The notes under the pieces are model-generated. The model saw only the letters and a program-made list of their open reading frames with translations. It searched no databases and was not told the origin of the DNA. A stretch of 64,000 nucleotides of DNA from Salvelinus alpinus (lineage: Eukaryota > Chordata > Actinopteri > Salmoniformes > Salmonidae): assembly GCF_045679555.1 (NCBI RefSeq), contig NC_092093.1, forward strand, positions 60,146,024-60,210,023. The letters are read 5' to 3'. The position numbers and the translations under genes were made by a program. Below, one piece after another: positions 19,473 through 30,489 of the stretch. Every line of letters starts with the position of its first letter. The first letter of the stretch is position 1.

Positions 19473-20060
19473 TCTTTCAATAAAGGTGCAATTAAAACTT
19501 TTTTTATTAAAGAAGCTAAAATGTATAATTAACTTTCATTTGAATGTCCTCTAGACAAATATACATATGAATGAAGCAACATCTTGCAGAGTAGAGTAGT
19601 CCTGAAATCTTTGTGCACGGTACTGCAGTTTACAAAGTCTGAGTTGGAAGGTAGGGCCACTTTCCGCAAGAAGTTATTGGGTGACTTATTACATTGCTTG
19701 AATACGATGACTGTGCAGAAAAATGGCCAACATCCCTACATCGATCTCAGAGGCTTACTTACTTTATGGAAATAGGTTGAAATGTTTTCATAGCTGCAGT
19801 TTGTTAGATTGCGAAATAAATCAATATTTTTCATTCAGGGTTTCATTTGTCACACATTGTGACATACAGTATGTGGTATATTTCTGTGTATAATTTGGTA
19901 TAATTATCACATACTGTGTATATATAATACTCAATTGCATAACAGGGGACATTTTTTTATGTTAATGTTATAAATCTGATCATACAGACTGAAGGCATTA
20001 ATAATGCCCACTCATGTTTCTGTGACGACCATGAAGTAAAACTGCTAAAGAAATGTAGAG
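19473..20060. other. Non-coding, AT-rich
   Basis: I see no exon or named element. A 63-codon ORF at 19584-19775 has no recognisable motif. Confidence 0.4.
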
Positions 20061-20190
20061 CATCGTCCATTGTTCAATGCAGAGCATTGTTCATTTTGGA
20101 CCACAGTGGAAGAAAGCCAGCTGTGTGTCTCATTGGCTGCTAGCAACTCGAAGGTTGTGGGTTCAATTCCTGCAGGGATCACATACTGTA
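20060..20190 (+). mobile_element. SINE-like fragment with tRNA box B
   Basis: GGCTGCTAGCAACTCGAAGG is followed by TTGTGGGTTCAATTCCTGCA, a good polymerase III box B. No complete tRNA fold is visible. Confidence 0.4.
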
Positions 20191-20213
20191 TATTTTAATA
20201 TTAGGATAAATAC

Positions 20214-20398
20214 CTGTCATTATCCCAGACCTTGGCCACGTCCTGGCATAGGTAGGGCTTGCAGGGTGTGATCGTCTGGTTGGTGACCTTGACGAAGACA
20301 GAGGTCATTCTCTCTGAGGTCTTATAGTGCTGGGAGATGCTGTGGATCATATGGAGGCTGTTCCTCAGCCTGGGGATGTGTTCCAACATGCTCGTCTA
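20214..20398 (-). pseudogene. Dynein pseudogene, tail exon
   Basis: This is one of the best-preserved pieces. It reads HMIHSISQHYKTSERMTSVF and then VKVTNQTITPCKPYL, matching the DNAH5/8 tail motif (IxMIxSISxxYNTSExMTSLFVKVTNQ). A GTATTT donor follows at 20213-20208. The reading frame is open across the exon. Confidence 0.85.
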
Positions 20399-20645
20399 GA
20401 AGAGGTCATACACGGCGACATGTCTTGTCAAATTGGTTGATCCCGCTTTACAATGTGTTCCTAATACCTATGTACCCACATAGACAGGTGCAGTGTTTTA
20501 GCAGTGCTGTCTTATTGCTTATGTTAGTTTGTGGCATGCACAGTTTCAAGGATTTGCATACACACTTACACTACTTAAGTTTAGACTGTGAAGACTGTTT
20601 GCACTTTACAATAGCACTATACCCAATGGCTAAAGTGATAAGCCT

Positions 20646-21580
20646 TAGAATGTCTAGTCTTAGAAGCCTTATAATGTCTAGTCTTAGAAGCCTTATAATG
20701 TCTAGTATTAGAAGACTTAGAATGTCTAGTCTTAGAAGACTTAGAATGTCTAGTCTTAGAAGACTTAGAATGTCTAGTCTTAGAAGACTTAGAATGCCTA
20801 GTCTTAGTAGACTTAGACTGTCTAGTCTTAGCAGACTTAGTAAGTCTAGTCTTAGAAGCCTTAGAATGTCTAGTCGTAGAAGCCTTTGAATGTCTAGTCT
20901 TAGAGGCCTTATAATGTCTAGTCTTAGAAGCCTTATAATGTCTAGTCTTAGAAGCCTTAGAATGTCTATTTTTAGAAGACGTAGAATGTCTAGTCTTGGA
21001 CGACTTAGAATGTCTAGTCTTAGAAGACTTAGAATGTCTAGTCTTAGAAGACTTAGAATGTCTAGTCTTAGAAGACTTAGAATGTCTAGTCTTAGAAGAC
21101 TTAGAATGTCTAGTCTTAGAAGACGTAGAATGTCTATTTTTAGAAGACGTAGAATGTCTAGTCTTGGACGACTTAGAATGTCTAGTCTTAGAAGACTTAG
21201 AATGTCTAGTCTTAGAAGACTTAGAATGTCTAGTCTTAGAAGACTTAGAATGTCTAGTCTTAGAAGACTTAGAATGTCTAGTCTTAGAAGACTTAGAATG
21301 TCTAGTCTTAGAAGACTTAGAATGTCTAGTCTTAGAAGACTTAGAATGTCTAGTCTTAGAAGACTTAGAATGTCTAGTCTTAGAAGACGTATACTGTCTA
21401 GTCTTAGAAGACTTAGAATGTCTAGTCTTAGAAGACGTATACTGTCTAGTCTTAGAAGACTTAGAATGTCTAGTCTTAGAAGACGTATACTGTCTAGTCT
21501 TAGAAGACTTAGAATGTCTAGTCTTAGAAGACGTATACTGTCTAGTCTTAGAAGACTTAGAATGTCTAGTCTTGGAAGAT
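20646..21580 (+). repeat. 24-bp minisatellite, about 39 copies
   Basis: The unit is TAGTCTTAGAAGACTTAGAA plus TGTC. Subtypes (CGTATAC, GGACGAC, TATTTTTAG) are arranged in blocks, so groups of units were copied together. With a 24-bp unit the frames stay open on both strands (MSSLRRLR forward). TCTAGTCTTAGAAGACTTAGA is partly self-complementary (TCTTAGAAGA-like). Confidence 0.96.
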
Positions 21581-21599
21581 TATGTGGCAGTATTTTCAT

Positions 21600-22010
21600 A
21601 AACCTATTGCATATTCCCACCCTGATTTCAATGTTCTTACACTTTCCAAGTGGGCCATATAACTTCTTCAATGTGTGGAGATATTTCACATTGTCTTTTG
21701 CTTAACTTGCCACAACAGCAGATCAGATTTAGGTTAAATTTCTATATGGATTAATTTTGCTCACACACAACACCACTGAACTGTGAAAAAGTTACAGTAA
21801 AACTCACTGTACTCTGTAGCATAATTTATTACCATTAATGGGTGAAAACAAACGTGTGGACAGACTGCAATCCGAAAGGTTAGTGTCAAGTTTTAAACTT
21901 CATTCGGTTACTGCTTGAATTCAAAATATCTGTGTTAAAATTGACTGAATGCAACTGATAATGAATGCTTGACTCCTCATATGAAACATTTGAGAGATGG
22001 TGAAACTGAC
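21600..22010. other. Non-coding in the dynein locus
   Basis: No exon or named repeat is seen. Confidence 0.4.
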
Positions 22011-22072
22011 CAACTCTGTCCATGTCATGTGTGTCTTTGACTTGGCCACCTGCAGCACTCCAATATCTTTCT
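22011..22072 (-). pseudogene. Dynein pseudogene, short tail exon
   Basis: The translation DIGVLQVAKSKTHMTWTEL matches the DNAH tail motif VLxxAKSKLxxTWRELD. A GTCAGT donor follows at 22010-22005. The next conserved part (ARITDAANEAKDNVKYLY type) is not found next to it. Confidence 0.65.
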
Positions 22073-22175
22073 TCACATAAAGCAATTTGATCTTATCCAT
22101 AAGGCTGAGAAAACATATAACATATTTGATATAGACTAGTGTGGATTCAACCAACCAACATATATATTATATATA

Positions 22176-22310
22176 TCGACTAACCCGTACCCCCGCACAT
22201 TCACTCGGTACCAGTACCCCCTCTTTATAGCCTCGTTACTGCTATGTAATTTTCTTGTGTTACTTTTTGATTTGATTTGAGTAAATATTTAGTAAATATT
22301 TTCTTAACTG
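22176..22310 (+). repeat. Dispersed repeat fragment (CCGTACCCCCGCACATT type)
   Basis: CACTCGGTACCAGTACCCCC, then TATAGCCTCGTTACTGCTAT and AAATATTTTCTTAACT match a salmonid repeat I remember, probably a LINE/SINE 3' end. Confidence 0.5.
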
Positions 22311-22468
22311 TAATTCTTGAACTGCATTGTTGGTTATTGGAATTCATTGGAACACATGTTTGAGTGTTCAAGGTTATGTATTGAGACAGACTGAGTGCGG
22401 AGCTGAGCAGCTTGTCAGAAATAGGGGGGATTCTTCTGGTGGGTGGCATGACAAGTGAGCATGGGTAC

Positions 22469-22622
22469 CTGTTAAAAGTGGTCATGCGGCTGCTCCAATG
22501 CTCCAGCTCAGCAGAGGGCCCTATATCATCGTCCTCTTTCCTCATTTGCTCGCCCCCTGTCAGCACCTGTTCAATCTGGTGGGCCTAGTGAAGGAGAACG
22601 CCCTCCAGCTTCGAGTTATTGA
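22469..22622 (-). pseudogene. Dynein pseudogene, tail exon
   Basis: The minus strand reads HQIEQVLTGGEQMRKEDDDI followed by GPSAELEHWSSRMTTFN. This corresponds to the conserved tail motif of DNAH5/8 (EQVLAxxxxxxKEADDxGPxxELEHWxxxxxxFN). A GTACCC donor follows the exon, and a CTAG acceptor precedes it at 22623-22624. An internal stop just upstream of HQIEQ indicates damage. Confidence 0.8.
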
Positions 22623-22639
22623 CTAGAGTGAAGAGACAA

Positions 22640-23040
22640 CCTGCCTATGCTACACACTTACTTTGAGCATTTCTTTTCCTATACATGAGCTTAGCAGTAC
22701 TGCTGCCGTTGATGTTTCTCTATGATGTTTGGATGTTTGTTCATGTCCAGTATCTGCTCTTGTAAGATGTACTGTACATATGTACATCTTTTGAGGGCCT
22801 TTGCACAGGACTATCTATTACATTTAATTCAATCAACTGTATTTATCCCCGAGGGGCAATAATTGCTGGGCGTAAAGGCAGATAACAATGGGATGAATAT
22901 ATTTACCACAACATACACCAGACCAGAGGGTCGCTACTCACACACACAACTTCTATACCATAACTTAGGTAACTTCTATACCTGCAGCAGTGTAGTCTAC
23001 TGGGCAGTGGTGTCATGCACCCCAAAAATCTAAGGATGGC
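22640..23040. other. Non-coding in the dynein locus
   Basis: Contains TATTTATCCCCGAGGGGCAA near 22840, which is often seen in fish repeats. No exon is seen. Confidence 0.35.
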
Positions 23041-23043
23041 TGG

Positions 23044-23285
23044 AGGAATTTTGCTTTTTTCAAACACCTGAAACAGCTTTTTCCTGCAATCTGGAGGAAT
23101 TGCAGGAAAAAGAATGGAAGCAAGTTCCCGCAGCAATGTTCCAACATCTAGTGGAAAGCCTTCCCAGAAGAGTGGAGGCTGTTATAGCAGTAAAGGGGGA
23201 CCAACCTCATATTAATGCCCATAATTTTGGAATGAGATGTTCAACGAGCATGTGTCCACATACCTTTGGCCATGTGGTGCAGTTA
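23044..23285 (+). mobile_element. Tc1 fragment, 3' end, same family as 60000-61165
   Basis: AATGGAAGCAAGTTCCCGCA, AATGTTCCAACATCTAGTGG and AAAGCCTTCCCAGAAGAGTG match the element at 61020-61165 nearly base for base. Only the last part of the transposase and the end are present. Confidence 0.85.
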
Positions 23286-23289
23286 GACA

Positions 23290-24049
23290 AGCTAGCTACT
23301 CTAACTTGATTGATAGTAGGGATGTGACAAATGGAGCAAAACATATTTTAATGTTTAAAATGCCTTTTTTGGGTTTTCCGTGGTGCGTCCCTTTCAGATG
23401 GCACCTGTACTACCATTACTGCACCTTAATTCCACCATGCAAAGTTTGCATTTCACCAACTTCTCATTTAACTTCTGAAAGTATTGCCATACATGACTTT
23501 GCTGCTGTCGCTTGACTTTCTATGCCATTTAAAAAAAAAAATGGATTCCTTGACTCCTTGCACATCGACTCCCTGTGTCAACTCCCATTTCTAGGTGTCA
23601 AGATTCGATTCCTTAGATTCAGTAATTTTTTAACGGAGGAGACTGATTAGTTGCCGTACTTCTGAGAACACAAACACTTGCATCTTTCATAGCGAGCTAG
23701 AGAGGGATGGAGAGAGGGGGGGGGGGGGGGAGGAGCACATTATGGCAGGTCAGGCCACCAGGCAGACAGTCAGAACTTTTGGTGGGGGACTAGGTACAAA
23801 AAATGCTGTAGTTTCTAAACGGTTTACCTGATATGGATGAAAATACCCTCAAAGCTGACAGTCTGCACTTGTATCATTTCAAATCCAAAGTGCTGGAGTA
23901 CTGAGCCAAAACAACAACACAATGTGTCACCGTATTTTCTTTAAGAGACCGCACATAACATTCTGAGATGGAGAATTCAAGTCACTCGGCTTTTAGGGCT
24001 AGAAACGTTTCTCAAAGATAATTATTGAATGGACGAAATTCTGCATCAA
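23290..24049. other. Non-coding; G run at 23714-23731 and C run at 24050-24063
   Basis: No exon is recognised. Homopolymer G and C runs border otherwise unremarkable sequence. Confidence 0.4.
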
Positions 24050-24057
24050 CCCCCCCC

Positions 24058-24235
24058 CCCCCCCACCGCGCCTTGTCATCTGATATAAAGGCCTCCTCCA
24101 CCTCAGTCACCCCCAGGCTCACACTGTCCACAAGCTGGCTCTGAGATACCTGTTTCGGACGTCTTGCATGGCCCAAAGCTTATCCTCTCTTTCCTGGCCT
24201 TGTTGGTGAGCATCCGTTTCCCATAAACCTGAACA
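24058..24235 (-). pseudogene. Dynein pseudogene, N-terminal exon
   Basis: Three frames must be combined to read KRMLTNKARKERI, then MQDVRNRYLRASL, then VDSVSLGVTEVEEAF. Together these resemble the extreme N-terminus of DNAH5/8 proteins (a basic stretch, an ALLDARxxYL-like motif, then a TEVEDA-like motif). At least two frameshifts lie within about 170 bases. It is the most upstream piece recognised and fits as the start of the gene. A C run at 24050-24063 borders it. Confidence 0.55.
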
Positions 24236-24257
24236 GATCCAGACAGAATGGGAGTAA

Positions 24258-24301
24258 CAACCTGGCAGAGTAGCAACCTGGCAGAGTAGCAACCTGGCAG
24301 A
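24258..24301 (+). repeat. Short 18-bp direct repeat, three copies
   Basis: AACCTGGCAGAGTAGC occurs two and a half times in a row. This is minor local slippage. Confidence 0.8.
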
Positions 24302-24820
24302 AGCTACTGTGACATTATTTCCCTTAGGCGACCAGAGTTTAGGGACACCTGGACTAAAGAAGCTTCATGTTTTCACCACAAATTGACTTCCTGCATGTTG
24401 TCAGATATGAATAAGGCAGCGGCCACACAGAGACGGGTGAAAACGTATGAAAACTAAAGAGGCTTTGACTGTAAGGGCTTAACACTCAGCATTCACTCTT
24501 TCAGCTGCCTTGACCTCATAAATACTCACAGTTGTACTGGCGGTTGAGGAAGGAAGAGCCACTGATGCTGTGTGATTGGTGCTTTTAAGGTTGTGACCTG
24601 CTATTTGTCTGTGTTCATAGCTTCATGCCTGTATGACTCATTTGTGCATGTATTGACTGCCAATGTACCTTTGCATATACTAACAAGTGGAGGTTTTAAT
24701 TAAATTGAATGGTCGGTGCAGTTGTCGGGCTTAGCTCTTTCTCAGTCTTGTTCTCTCATTCCCTACTGCATCCTCATGGCTGTCCTGCAGGCTTGGACAC
24801 CTCCTACCCTGGATCTACTT
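24302..24820. other. Spacer between the dynein and TLR loci
   Basis: The two gene relics are transcribed away from each other from this zone. Their promoters would be expected here or nearby, but I cannot identify a TATA box or start site with confidence. Confidence 0.35.
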
Positions 24821-24825
24821 TACAT

Positions 24826-25003
24826 TTGAGTCATTTAGCAGCTGCTCTTATACAGAGCAACTTACAGGAGCAATTAGGGTTAAGTGCCTTGCTCAAGTGC
24901 ATATCGACAGATTTTTCCCCTAGTCAGCACAGGGATTCGAAGCAGAGACGTTTATGTTACCGGCCCAATGCTCTTAACTGCTAGGCTACCTGCCGCCCTT
25001 TTC
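24826..25003 (-). mobile_element. tRNA-headed SINE
   Basis: On the minus strand the head is GGGCGGCAGGTAGCCTAGCA and includes GGTAACATAAACGTCTCTGC. The body has TTGAGCAAGGCACTTAACCC and ends GCAGCTGCTAAATGACTC. Same family as 59600-59776. Confidence 0.75.
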
Positions 25004-25254
25004 CGCTGGAGGGATGCCGAACCCCTCCACCACCTCAGTGGTCACAAATAGGGTTATTTACCAACACATAGCCTTCTGATCACCTGTCTGGATGTTACAA
25101 TGAAGTTACCACTTATGAAAATGTTACCACCTTAGAATTTGAATGATCTGTCTCTGTCTCATTCAATCTCAATTTAGATCTTATTTCCGTTGCATGTGTA
25201 TACTAGATGGTACTGTTCTTTAGCTTAAACATTGTACCAATATTGTTTTACTAA

Positions 25255-25271
25255 TCTTCTTGTTTTTACAG
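25255..25271 (+). promoter_or_regulatory. Likely splice acceptor before the TLR start
   Basis: A pyrimidine-rich run CTTCTTGTTTTTACAG ends just before the segment that carries the presumed start codon, which is typical of fish TLR genes with a 5' UTR intron. A second TTTAG lies at 25308-25312. Confidence 0.4.
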
Positions 25272-25335
25272 ATCACTAGCTTGTGTTACGTTTCTGTATT
25301 TCCTTATTTAGGTGCAGTTGGCTGTGAAAGAAAAT

Positions 25336-25810
25336 ATGACAAGATCCTGTCTCTTCTTCATGCTGCTCATCATCATCAGGTTCAGCTGGATTTAAGGGGT
25401 GTCAGGCAAAGTCAAAACATTGTGAACATAGCTGGTTCCTCCCTTTAAGAAACCTTTTGACGTCCATTATTGGAAGTGAATTCATTCTAAATACTTTCAG
25501 TGACCTACAGAACCTAAAAGTTTTCCATGCGATGTAACGTTGTGAGATACATCACCAATCAATCTTTCAGCAGACTTCTGAAGTTGGACCTTGGCCTCAA
25601 CATTATCATATACATTGAGGAAGGATCCTTCCGGGACCTGCAAAACCTTGATTACCTGGATCTATTTAGGAACCATATCAAAAGACTGACTCCTGCCATT
25701 CGACAAGGTCTTGTGAATCTGAAACAACTGGTGTTGTATAACAACTTCCTCCATTTTGATAAGGACGGCGCCCCAGTCATTAATATGACCATACTAAAGT
25801 ATGTTTAGTT
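25336..25810 (+). pseudogene. TLR pseudogene, signal peptide and first leucine-rich repeats
   Basis: An ATG at 25336 opens MTRSCLFFMLLIIIRFSWI, a good signal peptide, but a TAA follows at once. After more stops, an open stretch at 25563-25805 reads LLKLDLGLNIIIYIEEGSFR, DLQNLDYLDLFRNHIKRLTP and LVNLKQLVLYNN. These are about three LRR units (LxxLxLxxN). The frame breaks where the dispersed repeat begins at about 25807. The normal 15-20 further LRRs are missing. Confidence 0.8.
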
Positions 25811-25830
25811 TAGTTTATTAGGATCCCCAT
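25807..25830 (+). repeat. Left edge of the dispersed repeat that seeded the array
   Basis: TTTAGTTTATTAGGATCCCC, then CATTAGCTACTGCA leads into the first 41-bp unit. I recall the same text, with a single copy of the unit, as the start of a dispersed fish repeat. Confidence 0.6.
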
Positions 25831-26284
25831 TAGCTACTGCACATGCAGCAGCTACTCTTCCTGGGGTACATTAGATACTGTACAAAGAGCAGCTATTCTT
25901 CCTGGGGTCCATTAGATAGTGTACATGCAGCAGCTACTCTTCCTGGGGTCCATTAGATACTGCACATGCAGCAGCTACTCTTCCTGGGGTCCATTAGATA
26001 CTCGACATGCAGCAGCTACTCTTCCTGGGCACCATTAGATACTGTACATGCAGCAGCTACTCTTCCTGGGGTCCATTAGATACTGCACATGCAGCAGCTA
26101 CTCTTCCTGGGGTCCATTAACTACTGAACATGCAGCAGCTACTCTCCCTGGGGTCCATTAGATACTGCACATGCAGCAGCTACTCTTCCTGGGGTCCATT
26201 AACTACTGAACATGCAGCAGCTACTCTTCCTGGGGTCCATTAGATACTGTACATGCAGCAGCTACTCTTCCTGGGGTCCATTAG

Positions 26285-26940
26285 ATACTGCACATGCAGC
26301 AGCTACTCTTCCTGGGGTCCATTAACTACTGAACATGCAGCAGCTACTCTTCCTGGGGTCCATTAGATACTGAACATGCAGCAGCTACTCTTCCTGGGGT
26401 CCATTAGATACTGAGCATGCAGCAGCTACTCTTCCTGGGGTCCATTAGATACTGTACATGCAGCAGCTATTCTTCCTGGAGTCCATTAGATACTGCACAT
26501 GCAGCAGCTACTCTTCCTGGGGTCCATTAGATACTGCACATGCAGCAGCTATTCTTCATGGGGTCCATTAGATACTGTACATGCAGCAGCTACTCTTCCT
26601 GGGGTCCATTAGATACTGCACATGCAGCAGCTACTCTTCCTGGGGTCCATTAACTACTGAACATGCAGCAGCTACTCTTCCTGGGGTCCATTAGATACTG
26701 AACATGCAGCAGCTACTCTTCCTGGGGTCCATTAGATACTGAGCATGCAGCAGCTACTCTTCCTGGGGTCCATTAGATACTGTACATGCAGCAGCTATTC
26801 TTCCTGGAGTCCATTAGATACTGCACATGCAGCAGCTACTCTTCCTGGGGTCCATTAGATACTGTACATGCAGCAGCTATTCTTCCTGGGGTCCATTAGA
26901 TACTGTATATGCAGCAGCTACTCTTCCTGGGGTCCATTAG
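26285..26940 (+). repeat. 8-unit (328-bp) duplication inside the array
   Basis: Variant units ATTAACTACT (26321 and 26649) and GAGCATG (26413 and 26741) recur at exactly 328 bp. Confidence 0.85.
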
Positions 26941-28872
26941 ATACTGTACATGCAGCAGCTACTCTTCCTGGGGTCCATTAGATACTGTACATGCAGCAGC
27001 TATTCTTCCTGGGGTCCATTAGATACTGTACATGCAGCAGCTACTCTTCCTGGGGTCCATTAGATACTGTACATGCAGCAGCTATTCTTCCTGGAGTCCA
27101 TTAGATACTGCACATGCAGCAGTTACTCTTCCTGGTGTCCATTAGATACTGCACATGCAGCAGCTATTCTTCCTGGGGTCCATTAGATACTGTACATGCA
27201 GCAGCTACTCTTCCTGGGGTCCATTAGATACTGCACATGCAGCAGCTACTCTTCCTGGGGTCCATTAGATACTGTACATGCAGCAGCTATTCTTCCTGGG
27301 GTCCATTAGATACTGTACATGCAGCAGCTACTCTTCCTGGGGTCCATTAGATACTGTACATGCAGCAGCTACTCTTCCTGGGGTCCATTAGATACTGCAC
27401 ATGCAGCAGCTACTCTTCCTGGGGTCCATTAGATACTGTACATGCAGCAGCTACTCTTCCTGGGGTCCATTAGATACTGTACATGCAGCAGCTACTCTTC
27501 CTGGGGTCCATTAGATACTGTACATGCAGCAGCTACTCTTCCTGGGGTCCATTAGATACTGTACATGCAGCAGCTACTCTTCCTGGGGTCCATTAGATAC
27601 TGCACATGCAGCAGCTACTCTTCATGGGGTCCATTAGCTACTGCACATGCAGCAGCTACTCTTCCAGGGGTCCATTAGATACTGTACATGGAGCAGCTAC
27701 TCTTCCTGGGGTCCATTAGATACTGTACATGCAGCAGCTACTCTTCCTGGGGTCCATTAGATACTGAACATGCAGCAGCTACTCTTCCTGGGGTCCATTA
27801 GATACTGAGCATGCAGCAGCTACTCTTCCTGGGGTCCATTAGATACTGTACATGCAGCAGCTATTCTTCCTGGAGTCCATTAGATACTGCACATGCAGCA
27901 GCTACTCTTCCTGGGGTCCATTAGATACTGTACATGCAGCAGCTATTCTTCCTGGGGTCCATTAGATACTGTATATGCAGCAGCTACTCTTCCTGGGGTC
28001 CATTAGATACTGTACATGCAGCAGCTACTCTTCCTGGGGTCCATTAGATACTGTACATGCAGCAGCTATTCTTCCTGGGGTCCATTAGATACTGTACATG
28101 CAGCAGCTACTCTTCCTGGGGTCCATTAGATACTGTACATGCAGCAGCTATTCTTCCTGGAGTCCATTAGATACTGCACATGCAGCAGTTACTCTTCCTG
28201 GTGTCCATTAGATACTGCACATGCAGCAGCTATTCTTCCTGGGGTCCATTAGATACTGTACATGCAGCAGCTACTCTTCCTGGGGTCCATTAGATACTGC
28301 ACATGCAGCAGCTACTCTTCCTGGGGTCCATTAGATACTGTACATGCAGCAGCTATTCTTCCTGGGGTCCATTAGATACTGTACATGCAGCAGCTACTCT
28401 TCCTGGGGTCCATTAGATACTGTACATGCAGCAGCTACTCTTCCTGGGGTCCATTAGATACTGCACATGCAGCAGCTACTCTTCCTGGGGTCCATTAGAT
28501 ACTGTACATGCAGCAGCTACTCTTCCTGGGGTCCATTAGATACTGTACATGCAGCAGCTACTCTTCCTGGGGTCCATTAGATACTGTACATGCAGCAGCT
28601 ACTCTTCCTGGGGTCCATTAGATACTGTACATGCAGCAGCTACTCTTCCTGGGGTCCATTAGATACTGCACATGCAGCAGCTACTCTTCATGGGGTCCAT
28701 TAGCTACTGCACATGCAGCAGCTACTCTTCCAGGGGTCCATTAGATACTGTACATGGAGCAGCTACTCTTCCTGGGGTCCATTAGATACTGTACATGCAG
28801 CAGCTACTCTTCCTGGGGTCCATTAGATACTGCACATGCAGCAGCTATTCTTCCTGGGGTCCATTAGATACT
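26741..28872 (+). repeat. 26-unit (1,066-bp) duplication inside the array
   Basis: Three rare variants recur at exactly 1,066 bp: GAGCATG at 26741 and 27807, CCTGGTGTCC at 27131 and 28197, ACATGGAGC at 27691 and 28757. Boundaries are approximate. Confidence 0.88.
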
Positions 28873-30489
28873 GTACATGCAGCAGCTACTTTTCCTGTGG
28901 TCCATTAGATACTGTACATGCAGCAGCTACTCTTCCTGGGGTCCATTAGATACTGTACATGCAGCAGCTACTCTTCCTGGGGTCCATTAGATACTGCACA
29001 TGCAGCAGCTACTCTTCCTGGGGTCCATTAGATACTGTACATGCAGCAGCTACTCTTCCTGGGGTCCATTAGATACTGCACATGGAGCAGCTACTCTTCC
29101 TGGGGTCCATTAGATACTGTACATGGAGCAGCTACTCTTCCTGGGGTCCATTAGATACTGTACATGCAGCAGCTACTCTTCCTGGGGTCCATTAGATACT
29201 GTACATGCAGCAGCTACTCTTCATGGGGTACATTAGCTACTGAACATGCAGCAGCTACTCTTCCTGGGGTCCATTAGATACTGCACATGCAGCAGCTACT
29301 CTTCATGGGGTCCATTAGATACTGCACATGCAGCAGCTATTCTTCCTGGGGTCCATTAGATACTGCACATGCAGCAGCTACTCTTCCTGGGGTCCATTAG
29401 ATACTGTACATGCAGCAGCTACTCTTCCTGGGGTCCATTAGATACTGCACATGCAACAGCTACTCTTCCTGGGGTCCATTAGATACTGCACATGCAACAG
29501 CTACTCTTCCTGGGGTCCATTAGATACTGTACATGCAGCAGCTATTCTTCCTGGGGTCCATTAGATACTGTACGTGCAGCAGCTACTCTTCCTGGGGTCC
29601 ATTAGATACTGCACATGCAGCAGCTACTCTTCCTGGGGTCCATTAGATACTGCACATACATTAGCTATTCTTCCTGGGGTCCATTAGATATTGTACATGC
29701 AGCAGCTACTCTTCCTGGGGTCCATTAGATACGGCACATGCAGCAGCTACTCTTCCTGGGGTCCATTAACTACTGAACATGCAGCAGCTACTCTTCCTGG
29801 GGTCCATTAGATACTGAACATGCAGCAGCTACTCTTCCTGGGGTCCATTAGATACTGTACATACAGCAGCTATTCTTCCTGGAGTCCATTAGATACTGCA
29901 CATGCAGCAGCTACTCTTCCTGGGGTCCATTAGATACTGTACATGCAGCAGCTATTCTTCCTGGGGTCCATTAGATACTGCACATGCAGCAGCTACTCTT
30001 CCTGGGGTCCATTAGATACTGTACATGCAGCAGCTACTCTTCCTGGGGTCCATTAGATACTGTACATACAGCAGCTACTCTTCCTGGGGTCCATTAGATA
30101 CTGTACATGCAGCAGCTATTCTTCCTGGAGTCCATTAGATACTGCACATGCAGCAGCTACTCTTCCTGGTGTCCATTAGATACTGCACATGCAGCAGCTA
30201 TTCTTCCTGGGGTCCATTAGATACTGTACATGCAGCAGCTACTCTTCCTGGGGTCCATTAGATACTGCACATGCAGCAGCTACTCTTCCTGGGGTCCATT
30301 AGATACTGTACATGCAGCAGCTATTCTTCCTGGGGTCCATTAGATACTGTACATGCAGCAGCTACTCTTCCTGGGGTCCATTAGATACTGTACATGCAGC
30401 AGCTACTCTTCCTGGGGTCCATTAGATACTGCACATGCAGCAGCTACTCTTCCTGGGGTCCATTAGATACTGTACATGCAGCAGCTACT

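Noticed and set aside
20571..21705. Long ORFs on both strands over the 24-bp array
   Set aside because: They are a by-product of a stop-free unit whose length is a multiple of three. No flanking protein sequence is present.
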